From positions 1,676,001 to 1,740,000 of the forward strand of contig CP136067.1 in NCBI GenBank assembly GCA_032622095.1: 64,000 bases of DNA, given 5' to 3'. This DNA comes from Siphonodentalium dalli. Taxonomy: Eukaryota; Mollusca; Scaphopoda; Gadilida; Siphonodentaliidae. Of this stretch, positions 23,001 through 33,470 are shown piece after piece (the stretch's first letter is position 1; each line of letters starts with the position of its first letter). The notes under the pieces are model-generated. The model ran no database searches and was not told the origin of the DNA. It was given only the letters and a program-made list of their open reading frames with translations. Both the position numbers and the translations under genes were made by a program.

Positions 23001-23785
23001 AGTGATCAATATTTATATTAAAACTTACCGTTGTAAATTGAATAACTTTGGTCCAGTGTACGTCTTACAATCAGTTTAGTTCCACAGCATAACTTCTAGC
23101 TGACCGTCCTCTATAAAAATTAACATATAGGTCTTATACAATGATATGCACTATAGTATATGAAATGACATGTACATATAGATTCACTTAAAATTTCACA
23201 TAGTGTACTGGATATCAATCTTTTCAATGTACCGGCTGCCACATACAGGGATTTAAACAAACACAGAAAACATTATTGCGGGCATGTTCATATCATGGTT
23301 TGTTGACAGGTGAAATACCCATAGTTTGTGGGGGGGGGGGTCATAGTGACGTTCCTCATGACTTCGAGTCAATTTGAGTTTAGTGCATATTAATATTAAT
23401 TTTCATTTGTACTTCATCGTAAATGATTGGCGCAAATAATTTGTACCAGTGCGGTACTTCAGCCTAAAAACATTCTAAAGCTGGATATGTGCTTAAAGGG
23501 ACATAATTTATGTTATAATTGAGAAATAACATTTATCAAATTATGATAATTTCCTCAAGAAGATACTAATAGTATAGTATAATGATGATTTGAATGTAAT
23601 ATTATTCACAAAACACTCTTTATGTCAGAGAAAATACAGGTGGAGCGTTGATTATTTTCTAGCAAAAAGGGCAATTAATTGTTGATAAGCAGAGTCACAG
23701 AATTGCGTCATTTCCTTATATTTATATTCGCGTGCATTATATTTCGGTTGTAAGACCCATAATTTTGTGCATCTACAACATACAA
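23001..23785. other. No gene; poly-G run and dispersed 95-bp repeat
   Basis: It contains a run of about ten G near 23331 and the second copy of the dispersed repeat first seen at 5866 (here about 23523-23620). Confidence 0.5.
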
Positions 23786-24069
23786 CTCACAATCAGGGTC
23801 CGCACTGGACCGTAATTTACTTTTGTCAAATAATTCGCCAAATGAAATTTTTTTTTGCCAAATTGTATTAGCATTTGCCAAATGCTATCCCCGATAGTGT
23901 CATTTTCTGCAACCTTAATTATTATGTTTAGACATTCGCGAGTTGAACGACTTTTGATATCGATAGAAAGAGCAGTTAATAACCAATTATACTGGCATCT
24001 ATATTGTGGTTTATCATACAACAATAACCCAATCACTGAACAACACAATTGTAGACGAGTTGCTTCATC

Positions 24070-25369
24070 AGAAGAATAGCTGGCTCGTTAGATCCACATC
24101 TAAATATAGAATCTTTGGGTCTAAAATTGGTTGTGGGGGGCTCGTTGGCTCCACATCTCAAAATAGAATTTTTGGATCTAAAATTGGTTGTATTAAAATA
24201 TTCCCAAAAAATTTTCAAAACCCAAAACTTCCAAAATTTCAAAACCCAAAACTTCCAAGATATCAAAACCCAAAACTTCCAAAATTTCAAAACCCAAAAC
24301 TTCCAAAATTTCAAAAACTTCAAAAACTTCCAAAATTTCAAAAACTTCAGATACTTCAAAAATTTCAAAAATTTCAAAAACTTCAAAAACTTCAAAACTT
24401 CCAAAACTTCCAAAATTTCAAAAACTTCAGATACTTCCAAAATTTCCAAAATTTCAAAAACTTTCAAATATTTCCAAAATTTCAAAAACTTCCAAAACTT
24501 CCAAAACTTCCAAAATTTCAAAAACTTCAGATACTTCAAAAATTTCCAAAATTTCCAAAACTTTCAAATATTTCAAAAATTTCAAAAACTTCCAAAATTT
24601 CAATATAATGAAGATGACGAGCAACCAATTTTCGACTGGCCTGAGGCATTACATTATGGAATGAATACCGACAGCGGATCAGAATGCATACATATAGTAC
24701 GTCACTTGGACATTTTATCAGTTTATCACGTGATCACTAAATGTGGCAATCGGGTATCCACCGATGCCTGCAATTTATTATTTATAATAATTGGACTCAT
24801 TGATCTCACGTAAATAATACTCTTAGTTGTTCCAATAAAATAGTTATCAAATTCGATCACCAATAGATTTGACTGTGGAATATAATGACCTTTAACTTAT
24901 TTATCGATCTATGTTAGAACATGGTCTTAACAAAAAACTTGACCATAACAAAAATTACCTTACATTTATGCATGAATCTAATTAGACCATGCGTAAATAT
25001 TGTCAGCTTATCGTCTGATGAGCAAATCCGATGTTTATCAAAAATAGTACAACTTCCAGTTGGTAATTACTCTTACGAATGAAGAGCGTTGAACATATAC
25101 GAAATTACTACACGAATGAACTGAAATTTATATTTCACATCTTACCAACAACAGATACAGACATAGTCATAGTGTTATACTATCTTACATGTACCCATGC
25201 TATGACATCATTCGAAGGGGCAATACATTCAAGGAGTTAAAGTGACACGAAACAAGGGACGTGATGTAATATTGGTGTTTGAATCTTAAAGGAACACAAG
25301 ACACTCTAAAGGGACACTCATTATGAATGAATGTTAACAATACAAGCGCACGAATGAAGAGCGTTGAAC
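24070..25369 (+). repeat. Left terminal inverted repeat (1300 bp)
   Basis: Outer ~140 bp: two diverged copies of a CTCGTTRGMTCCACATCT / AAAATTGGTTGT unit. Next, 24210-24600 is a ~9-bp-period array of AAAACTTCC / AAAATTTCA. Then comes ~500 bp of unique DNA with a long open frame, and last, from 25074, a unit beginning ACGAATGAAGAGCGTTGAAC that is repeated inside the core. It differs from the right arm at only a few positions by eye. Confidence 0.9.
24115..24813 (+). CDS. 232-codon open frame inside the TIR, NFQ/NFK triplet repeats
   Basis: The frame crosses the 9-bp array, so residues about 35-165 are tandem Asn-Phe-Gln / Asn-Phe-Lys triplets. It then continues about 65 residues into non-repetitive sequence (QYNEDDEQPIFDWPEALHYG) to a stop at 24811-24813. 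The mirrored frame on the other arm (26866-27657, minus) is preserved with a longer N terminus and only a couple of substitutions in the repeat. Because the period is a multiple of three, openness of the array is partly automatic. Only the unique tail argues for coding. No family is recognised and expression is unknown. Confidence 0.3.
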   Translation: MGLKLVVGGSLAPHLKIEFLDLKLVVLKYSQKIFKTQNFQNFKTQNFQDIKTQNFQNFKTQNFQNFKNFKNFQNFKNFRYFKNFKNFKNFKNFKTSKTSKISKTSDTSKISKISKTFKYFQNFKNFQNFQNFQNFKNFRYFKNFQNFQNFQIFQKFQKLPKFQYNEDDEQPIFDWPEALHYGMNTDSGSECIHIVRHLDILSVYHVITKCGNRVSTDACNLLFIIIGLIDLT

Positions 25370-25665
25370 ATATACAAAATTACTAATGAATTGAACCTTG
25401 AAATTTAAATTTCACATCTTACCAACAACAGCTACAGACATAATCATAATGTTATACTGTCTTGCATGTACACACGCTATGACATCATTAAAGGCGGCCA
25501 ATCCACTCATGGTGTGACAACAGATACAGACATAGGCATAGTGTTATAAAGTCTTCTATGTACCAACGCTATGACATAATTAAAGGGGGATAATACACGC
25601 ACGGTGTGGAATGTTAAAGTGACACGAGGTAAGGGACGTGATGTGATATTGGTGAAACCCCCTCC
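25074..25665 (+). repeat. Subterminal tandem units, three partial copies
   Basis: Units starting near 25074, 25345 and about 25510 share ACAACAGNTACAGACATA, GTTATA.....CTATGACAT and TTAAAGTGACACGA words. The first lies within the left TIR and the others extend into the core. The right arm ends after one unit, so the expansion is one-sided. Confidence 0.75.
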
Positions 25666-25722
25666 CCACTTATAGATATATAACGAAGACGAGAATAACA
25701 TGTTGATGAAGTTTATTGAAAT

Positions 25723-26043
25723 TTAATCATTGTCTGAATCTTCGACCGTTAGATTTATTTCTAAGAGTTTCTTGAATTTTCTCATCGCTTCATCTGCAGC
25801 CCATTCATTATTATGTCCGTGTTTGGTCAGTTTGACCATTTTCTTCATGATCATGTTATGTATGGGTGATGTTTTCAATCGATACTGGTATTCTATTAAT
25901 CGTCTATAACTTTTGAGAAACAGAGCAAACTCTGTGTCGATGGTATCCTCTTTTCCCGACATGCTCTCATCTCCCGAAATGCTCTCTTCTTCTTTCACAC
26001 CATTGGTGACAGAACTAAAAATAGTGATAGTGAAGAAGACGTT
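25723..26043 (-). pseudogene. 3' fragment of an unidentified gene reading toward the left TIR
   Basis: Minus-strand frame of about 106 codons with no Met at its beginning; its first good residues are VKEEESISGDESM. The body is a plausible folded segment (EFALFLKSYRRLIEYQYRLK, then NEWAADEAMRKFKKLLEI) with a very acidic C terminus EDSDND. It ends 353 bp before the left TIR. The lack of a start codon and the abrupt junction near 25995-26045 with an oppositely oriented fragment suggest a 5'-truncated gene left by internal deletion. I do not recognise the family and it need not be a known Polinton gene. Confidence 0.5.
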
Positions 26044-26226
26044 CTAAAACCACATATTAACGTGGTGACACCCATCGCTCAAGCGATTGAAATGGCTAAG
26101 GCCGAAGTTGCAGCAAATAAGTTGACAAACACACGTAAAGCGTTCAAACAAACCAACAAGAGAGTGTTTGTTGGAGGTTTGTCTAATAATAAGAAGAAAA
26201 TGAAAAGAACAGTGTCATACGATTAG
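26008..26226 (+). pseudogene. 3' fragment of an unidentified gene reading toward the right TIR
   Basis: Plus-strand frame that becomes protein-like from DRTKNSDSEEDVLKPHINVV and ends in a Lys-rich tail (KKKMKRTVSYD, stop 26224-26226), 84 bp before the right TIR. There is no ATG before 26092. An acidic stretch, an Ala/Lys helix (IEMAKAEVAANKL) and a basic C terminus are visible. Together with the minus-strand fragment it forms a back-to-back pair of gene tails. The family is unknown. Confidence 0.5.
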
Positions 26227-26309
26227 CCAAATCATGAATGAATACATAGAGTACCATACTGATAAATTGGCATTAATTGAATCACCGGCGGTCAAATATC
26301 TATACCCTA

Positions 26310-27609
26310 GTTCAACGCTCTTCATTCGTGCGCTTGTATTGTTAACATTCATTCATAATGAGTGTCCCTTTAGAGTGTCTTGTGTTCCTTTAAGATTCAA
26401 ACACCAATATTACATCACGTCCCTTGTTTCGTGTCACTTTAACTCCTTGAGTGTATTGCCCCTTCGAATGATGTCATAGCATGGGTACATGTAAGATAGT
26501 ATAACACTATGACTATGTCTGTATCTGTTGTTGGTAAGATGTGAAATATAAATTTCAGTTCATTCGTGTAGTAATTTCGTATATGTTCAACGCTCTTCAT
26601 TCGTAAGAGTAATTACCAACTGGAAGTTGTACTATTTTTGATAAACATCGGATTTGCTCATCAGACGATAAGCTGACAATATTTACGCATGGTCTAATTA
26701 GATTCATGCATAAATGTAAGGTAATTTTTGTTATGGTCAAGTTTTTTGTTAAGACCATGTTCTAACATAGATCGATAAATAAGTTAAAGGTCATTATATT
26801 CCACAGTCAAATCTATTGGTGATCGAATTTGGTAACTATTTTATTGGAACAACTAAGAGTATTATTTACGTGAGATCAATGAGTCCAATTATTATAAATA
26901 ATAAATTGCAGGCATCGGTGGATACCCGATTGCCACATTTAGTGATCACGTGATAAACTGATAAAATGTCCAAGTGACGTACTATATGTATGCATTCTGA
27001 TCCGCTGTCGGTATTCATTCCATAATGTAATGCCTCAGGCCAGTCGAAAATTGGTTGCTCGTCATCTTCATTATATTGAAATTTTGGAAGTTTTTGAAAT
27101 TTTTGAAATATTTGAAAGTTTTGGAAATTTTGGAAATTTTTGAAGTATCTGAAGTTTTTGAAATTTTGGAAGTTTTGGAAGTTTTGGAAGTTTTTGAAAT
27201 TTTGGAAATATTTGAAAGTTTTTGAAATTTTTGAAATTTTGGAAGTATCTGAAGTTTTTGAAATTTTGGAAGTTTTGGAAGTTTTGAAGTTTTTGAAGTT
27301 TTGGAAATTTTGGAAATTTTTGAAGTATCTGAAGTTTTTGAAATTTTGGAAGTTTTTGAAGTTTTTGAAATTTTGGAAGTTTTGGGTTTTGAAATTTTGG
27401 AAGTTTTGGGTTTTGATATCTTGGAAGTTTTGGGTTTTGAAATTTTGGAAGTTTTGGGTTTTGAAAATTTTTTGGGAATATTTTAGTACAACCAATTTTA
27501 GATCCAAAAATTCTATTTTGAGATGTGGAGCCAACGAGCCCCCCACAACCAATTTTAGACCCAAAGATTCTATTTTTAGATGTGGATCTAACGAGCCAGC
27601 TATTCTTCT
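26310..27609 (-). repeat. Right terminal inverted repeat (1300 bp)
   Basis: Inverted near-identical copy of 24070-25369. The 232-codon frame of the left arm is mirrored here with its stop at 26866. Confidence 0.9.
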
Positions 27610-27920
27610 TTCATCAGAAGGGCATATCACAGGAGGATTAGTAATCCCTCCAACCATAAGTACTAATGCTATGAGATTAACTGCTTGTTAACAGACGGAG
27701 GTGTTATATTCCCCTAAACCTTATAACACTCCACTAATATAATTGTTTTAAGAGTTTCCTGAAATGATCGGTAATGATTGACCAGTATTTTTTCAAATTG
27801 CTTGAGGAATTAAAAAAATACTTACCAAACTTTTGCCAAATGAAAATATTTTTAGCCAAATGTGAATTATTTTTGCCAATGGCAAATTTGGCAAGTGGCA
27901 GCGCGAACCCTGCTCACAAT

Positions 27921-29170
27921 ACTATCATAGTAAATTCCTTATTTGGTGTGTACATGTATTACAATATTTTTGTTTGGAGAAAATCTAACCAGATTGAAAA
28001 ATATTCAATTATTTGTTTGTCAATGAATATGTGTTTAATTGAAAAATTATTTTAAAAAGGGTAAATAGTGACGTAGTTCCAAAATTGTGAAGCAGAATCG
28101 AGCATGTGGTAATATTTCCAAAAAATCTTAGAGCGCCCTGTACGTAATAAAATGAGGACCTCAACCACGAGGATGTTCATACTCTAAAATAATGTTCACG
28201 CGAGGAATGAATGCACGACCAAATTATATACTGTCCGACATATCGGTTGACAGGCATATCGTCGGACAAAACAAACATGTCAGGCCGGCACAAATATGTT
28301 CTGGCATTTCGCTGGTAGAACCTAAGGCACCATTCCGTTTACGATCACCTCCACCGCGTTATGTTGTGTTGATGGTTATTTTCACCATGTTGAGTAACCG
28401 CATTGAAATAACAATACATTGTGACCGTGTTAATTGCGTTAACAGTACTTAGGCACTGGTAAGCAGAGGCGTACTGGCCAATCGTGAGACCGGGAAAATT
28501 CCCGATGGGCAAAAGAAACCGACGTGGGCCGCCAGCCCGCCACATGTGTTGTTTAACCAGCCTAATTGGCTGTTCGTAATTTTGTCATTAAATGAACTTG
28601 TCAACATCATATAACACCACGTAAAGACTCCGTTAATCTCGAGATTTTAACGGTAACTCCCAGCTGTAATTCCCAAAACAAATCTCACGTACCCCTCCCG
28701 GACCCTCCCCCAATTGAAATTTCCAACACAATAGGAATGCTTCAGTTGAGGCCAGTCTAGATTCTAGGATAAGCGATTTTCTTGTATAGTTTTCAAAATT
28801 TTCTCACCCCGGGCCGAACAACCATGGACAGCCCGGTGTGTCCTGGTCTCTTGCCATAGCCGTGTGCATTTGTCTGGAGTTAGACCGCTAAATGTTAGAA
28901 TTTATGCAATTTGCAGGTAAAAATATCTGAATGGTCTCATACCGGGAATATATAGAACCATGCATGGTTTATGAATATATAGGATATTATTGGGCAGAGC
29001 ACTGAGGTGCAAATGGAATTATGCAAAAACATGTATTTGGTCCGATTCTGATTCAAGGGGGGGGGGGTGCAGTTGGAATTTCCCAAGTCCACCCCTCCGA
29101 ACAGAGACACTCCCCACTCGGCACCACTCAGATGGGCCGGTATTCTATTCATTTCCCTGCTCTGCTGGTA
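27921..29170. other. No gene; G-run and short inverted words
   Basis: The segment near 28463-28560 (CAGAGGCGTACTGGCC, then CGGGAAAATTCCCG) looks like the end of a dispersed element, but I cannot find its partner end. A run of nine G lies near 29058. Confidence 0.4.
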
Positions 29171-30731
29171 TTAAGGGGATGGCAAAGTCTGTTTCATAAA
29201 AAAATGTCTGGAAACGGGCTGACAAAATTGGTATTTTTCACAGAAAAGCAGACAGAAATATATATAACAACATAGAGATAATATATAGAGCATATATCGT
29301 TAAAGGAGGTGCCACGAATAAATGTGAGCTAAAAAGCTTTTTGTACCAGAAAAATGACTTTGAAACAGAGTATATCTGCAATATTATGGCATTGTTTTGG
29401 CATTCAAATGTGAAAAACTATAACTTCAACAGTATCATTAGGCAGCCCATTATGATAAGTGACATACCGTTAAGAGCCAAGGAGCTATGCTTTAGATTAA
29501 TGTTCACTGTATCGTTTGAAAAACGTCCGCTAAAACGTGTCAGTTTTTCTTGGGAGCCAGTTGCCATATTTCTATTGTAAACACATGTTCATGATGTTGT
29601 TGTGATTTTTTAATTCGCGGCAGGTACATGAAAATTCGATCCTGCAATCGGGCAAGTTTATGATATGAAATCGATGCTTTCAGTTTATTTAAGTTGTTGG
29701 AATTAATTTAGATGCTTGATTACCCACGATTTATGACGTTTTGTGCTGTTTACAGATGGAAATGTTGATATTTTATTTTTAGAATTACCAGTCTATAGTC
29801 GAAAGCGAGATTACAAGATGTCGTATTATTACGCAAATCACATAAATAGAAAACTTACATGTTTCAGAATATTGTATTATTCTAAAATCAAATAGCCTAT
29901 ATCAAAACATATTTATGAATAGGAAAGTACCGTATTCCGACGAAATATGTCATATTTTACGACGGACTCCTTGTGCGAGTTCACTTCCAGTCAATTCTAT
30001 TTTGGTGCACTGGGATAAAAACATTGTGGAGAAAAATACGGTTAATAACATTTGAATGTAAATTAATCGAGAAATTGTCGGTTATCAGGTACAATCATAT
30101 AGCTTATAACTCATATATATTGATGGGCATAATCAAAAGCTTGATCCCATGCGCGATTGTCTATACTGATCGATTTCCATTCGTAATCTTATTCTAGTAT
30201 TGACGGATGGGTTTGTTTGTAATCATGGCCGCCCTGCCCCCATGGCTTGTGACAAGTTGTGTATCGGCTATCGCAAAATAATGTTAGGATATTATGGTCT
30301 ACATACCAAGAAAAATAGTTCCTAAGAATGTAAACAATGCAAATGGAGGACATTTTGCCATTATTCAGGATGACAGTACTATTTTCACAGGCAGGGTATT
30401 TGGGAAAGTTCTTGTTTTTCATCAAAATGATGTCTCCTTGTCTCTAGCCAGATTCTTATATGACCATTTTGACTGTTCAGTTTGTACAAAAAGTTAACCA
30501 TTGGAACTGGAGAAACGCCGTTTGGGGACATGATTTTTTGTCACTCTACCGCGAGTAAATTCTAACAGCTAAAATTTCTCTACTAATGCCAAGATCTTTG
30601 TTTATTATTGATTATTATGTGTGAAAAATATGAAGTTTATCCATTCTATGGCCGGTGAGTAATTATTGATCATCTGAAGGTAGGGTGCAATCCGCGGTGG
30701 CCATCTTGACCAAACTTTACCATCCCCTTAA
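29171..30731. mobile_element. TTAA-flanked element with ~20-bp TIRs, 1561 bp
   Basis: TTAAGGGGATGGCAAAGTCTG at 29171 is mirrored by CAAACTTTACCATCCCCTTAA ending at 30731, with two mismatches. TTAA at both tips suggests a TTAA-type target duplication. The interior is AT-rich. A 67-codon frame at 30294-30497 (MVYIPRKIVPKNV..., RFLYDHFDCSVC) is the only protein-like stretch and matches no transposase I know. Confidence 0.6.
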
Positions 30732-30782
30732 GAACCAGATTGATAGTGGTCATATCTCAATGCAGTTCCACGGTGGATCTAA

Positions 30783-31156
30783 GTGCCACCGCAGATGCTG
30801 AGATTAAAATCGTAAGTGGGGAAAATCGCAAGTGGAGCATCCATTGTGCATGACCATGACAATATCGCAGCCATATCGTAACGACGTAAGCGATCAAGCA
30901 ATGTTTGATTTGTTACCAGGAAAGTCGCGGCGTGACATCGGCAACGCGCACGATCATAGCTGCCACATGACCATGGTCGCACTGGTCTCACAATTTACAT
31001 GCTAGCATGTGCTCGATCATGTAGATAAAATCGTAGCTGCAGATATTGTAATTTGCAGCACCGTAGCGTTTGCTGGCAAACCAAATCATTTCGACACATT
31101 TCTCCACCTGCCATTTTCCCCACTTACGATTTTAAAAGCAGCATCTGCGGTGGCAC
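30783..31156. mobile_element. Harbinger-like MITE, 374 bp, TAA duplications
   Basis: The 18-bp tip GTGCCACCGCAGATGCTG is perfectly inverted at the right end, and similarity continues for ~45 bp (AAAATCGTAAGTGGGGAAAA in both arms). TAA flanks both sides (30780-30782, 31157-31159). A 3-bp TWA duplication is the PIF/Harbinger convention. No transposase is encoded. Confidence 0.7.
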
Positions 31157-31159
31157 TAA

Positions 31160-32189
31160 CATGGTCGAGGGAGACATTTTGAGAATATGTATCTGCCGAC
31201 AGACCATGGGGGAAACTAAAGCTGCATATGTTCGAGGTAATTTATTTCATCACTTTTTCGGGCAACGGAGCGTTCGCTTCAAGTCCGGAAAGGAAGAATA
31301 AGAAACAAAATACAACCAAACCACGATGTTCCCCGGACAATACACATATTAATGCATTACTCTGACATATCATATATATGAATACTTCCTTCTCATAAAA
31401 AGAGAAATCCAACGAGCAGTTTTTGTAACGATGTGATTGATCGGCGAAGAATTAGGGTCTGTTCGATCCAAAAAGATTGTACAGGTCTTAAATTGTAGGG
31501 TACATTATTGAACGGTGTAGAGTTATGTCATAATATATCATCATACTATGATGTTACCATGAAGTTTTTATATTTTAAATTAGAATTATTCAGTGGGTGG
31601 AAGTGGTATAAGTAACACCTTAGCCTTAGTAAGCCCATCAGATTTCTATGTCTATGTTGCGACATAATTTTCTTCTTCAAGTTCATTTTGATTAACTGTC
31701 ATTTAGTTAATGAAATATTATCAGATATAAATATTATTTGTTCATCTGCAAGTATATACAAACAGTAAATTAGCCATCCAGTAGCATGCATTTATAACAT
31801 TCTCCTGTTTTCGATCTTCATTTCAGTGAAAATTACATGAACATTTTCAAAATATTAAGAACAATCTAGAATTTTGAAATGAAATGAGAGACAAAAATAC
31901 AAAACTGACCATCTACAGATATGGTATAACTTAACATGACATTAATTAATGATAACTGACTCAAATTTAAAGATAGAACAAATTCTAGTTGTTTCCAAGG
32001 TATAAACAGATATGTGTAAATTGTGATCCACCGATTGACCTTTATTAGCCTGATCGCTCTAAAATAGATCCATTATATTGATACATCAATATTAGACTGA
32101 TCGGTTTTTCACCGCCTGCACGCATCTTGGATAAGGATAAGAGGAATTGTTCTATAATTATCTTTCAACCAATAACTAAACTTGGATGC
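31160..32189. other. No gene seen
   Basis: AT-rich, without recognisable coding or repeat structure. Confidence 0.4.
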
Positions 32190-32625
32190 CCTTTTGTATG
32201 GCATGCCTTATTCGTATTTATTAGCTAATTGCGCTTAATTTAACTTACGCTTAAGCGTAATGTAGACATTGCATAATGATAAAACGTAATAAAATTATGA
32301 CTTCATTTACGCTCAGGCATCATTCATATGCATTCTCATGAAGATGCCCTCAAGATGAGATCGAAGCAACCACGATAGGTGAAGAACCAAATATTGCTTA
32401 AATATAATTGAATTAAGCTTATACATAAATGAGTCGCGCGCTTATGCTCAAATGAATTATGGTTTGGCATAATCGAAGTGTAATTCAGATGAATCATACT
32501 TACGCATAAATTATTTAAATAAATTATGCCTTATAAGTGTAAATAATTTATGCTTAAGAATATTTATTTATGCTTAAGCGTAATTAGCTAATAAAGTGAA
32601 AACCGCCTCCCATGCTTTCAACATT
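32190..32625. mobile_element. CTTAAG-palindrome MITE, member 1
   Basis: TATTAGCTAATTGCGCTTAA (left) pairs with TTAAGCGTAATTAGCTAATA (right, about 32572-32595), followed by CGCCTCCCATGC as in the other members. The interior holds TTACGCTTAAGCGTAA-type palindromes. Confidence 0.6.
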
Positions 32626-32984
32626 TATGTCTTATTTGCGCATATATATGATCCATTTGTGCTTAAGCGTAAATTATTTGAGCTTAAGTTTTAATCATAT
32701 GCATTTATATTAGGCATAAATAATTTGGGCTTAAGCGTAAATTTTAAGTGCAAATAATTTGCGGTTTAATACGCATAAATAATCTGTGCGTATTTTATTG
32801 TCAAACGGAATGACAACTTTTTATCAAATAAACTGACAAATGTCTTTTTTAACTTTAAGATTTTTTTGGATGAAAATTGTATGTCTTATCAAAATTGTCA
32901 ACATTCAATCTATTTAGACTGATTGACCAACAATTGTAGACATATCGGTATAAATAAAGATTGATTTGTGGCTCACCCATATTG
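32626..32984. repeat. CTTAAG-rich interval between two MITEs
   Basis: Continues with GCTTAAGCGTAA motifs (32661, 32680, 32730) and may be a third, truncated member. No gene. Confidence 0.45.
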
Positions 32985-33470
32985 GTATGGGAGGCCAAAT
33001 TCACATTTAATAGCTAATTGTGCGCAAGCGTATTCCGCGCTCAAAATATATTTAATTTAGCGAGAATCAAATTAGTCATAAAGCACTGAAAATTGAAAAG
33101 TACACTTAAGCGCACTGCCATTCTGCTTAAGCGTAATAGATTTTCAAAGCCATATTACCTTACATATATGATATCATCTGAGGTAGATATTTGTCAAACG
33201 TTATTAGCATCAGTAATTGGCTGCATCCATTTCAGCTTCAGGGGAGTTTTCACATATGGAATTTGAATTACGCTTAAGCATATTGACATAACGCTTAAGC
33301 ATAATGGCATTACGCTTAATCGTAATGGCATTGCACTTAAGTGTAATAGATTATGCTTTGAAAAATATAATGGAAATCTAAATTACGCTCAAGCATAATG
33401 GCTTAATGCATTACGCTTAAGCGTAATTGGCTATTAAATGTGAATTTGGCCTCCCATATATGGGATGGGG
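32985..33470. mobile_element. CTTAAG-palindrome MITE, member 2
   Basis: TIR of ~40 bp: TATGGGAGGCCAAATTCACA then TTTAATAGC at the left, with the inverse at about 33430-33465. Between the arms, CTTAAG sits inside near-palindromes every few dozen bases. A related right end is found at 52962-53060. Confidence 0.75.

Larger units (their letters stand above)
24070..27609. mobile_element. Polinton/Maverick-like deletion derivative, 3540 bp
   Basis: Two 1300-bp inverted arms with constant coordinate sum 51679 (no net indel) enclose a 940-bp core. The tips are AGAAGAATAG...CTATTCTTCT, and a perfect 6-bp duplication TTCATC lies on both sides (24064-24069 and 27610-27615). Kilobase-long TIRs, AG ends and 6-bp duplications together are the established hallmarks of Polintons. 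Autonomous Polintons are 15-20 kb with DNA polymerase B, integrase, ATPase, protease and capsid genes. None of these is recognisable here. The near-identity of the arms implies recent activity or gene conversion. The assignment is structural, and another superfamily with 6-bp duplications is possible. Confidence 0.75.
23794..27912. mobile_element. hAT-like non-autonomous element, interrupted by a later insertion
   Basis: Ends CAGGGTCCGCACTGG and (inverted) CAGGGTTCGCGCTGC are flanked by a perfect 8-bp duplication CTCACAAT at 23786-23793 and 27913-27920. A CAGGG start plus an 8-bp duplication is the hAT signature. Both ends also contain repeated TTTGCCAAAT words. Without the insertion at 24070-27609 and its extra TTCATC, the element would be about 573 bp. 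It encodes no transposase, so movement would need a partner supplied in trans. Confidence 0.8.

Noticed and set aside
24033-24539. 168-codon minus-strand frame rich in Lys, Phe and Leu
   Set aside because: It is the antisense reading of the 9-bp satellite in the TIR and has no unique tail.
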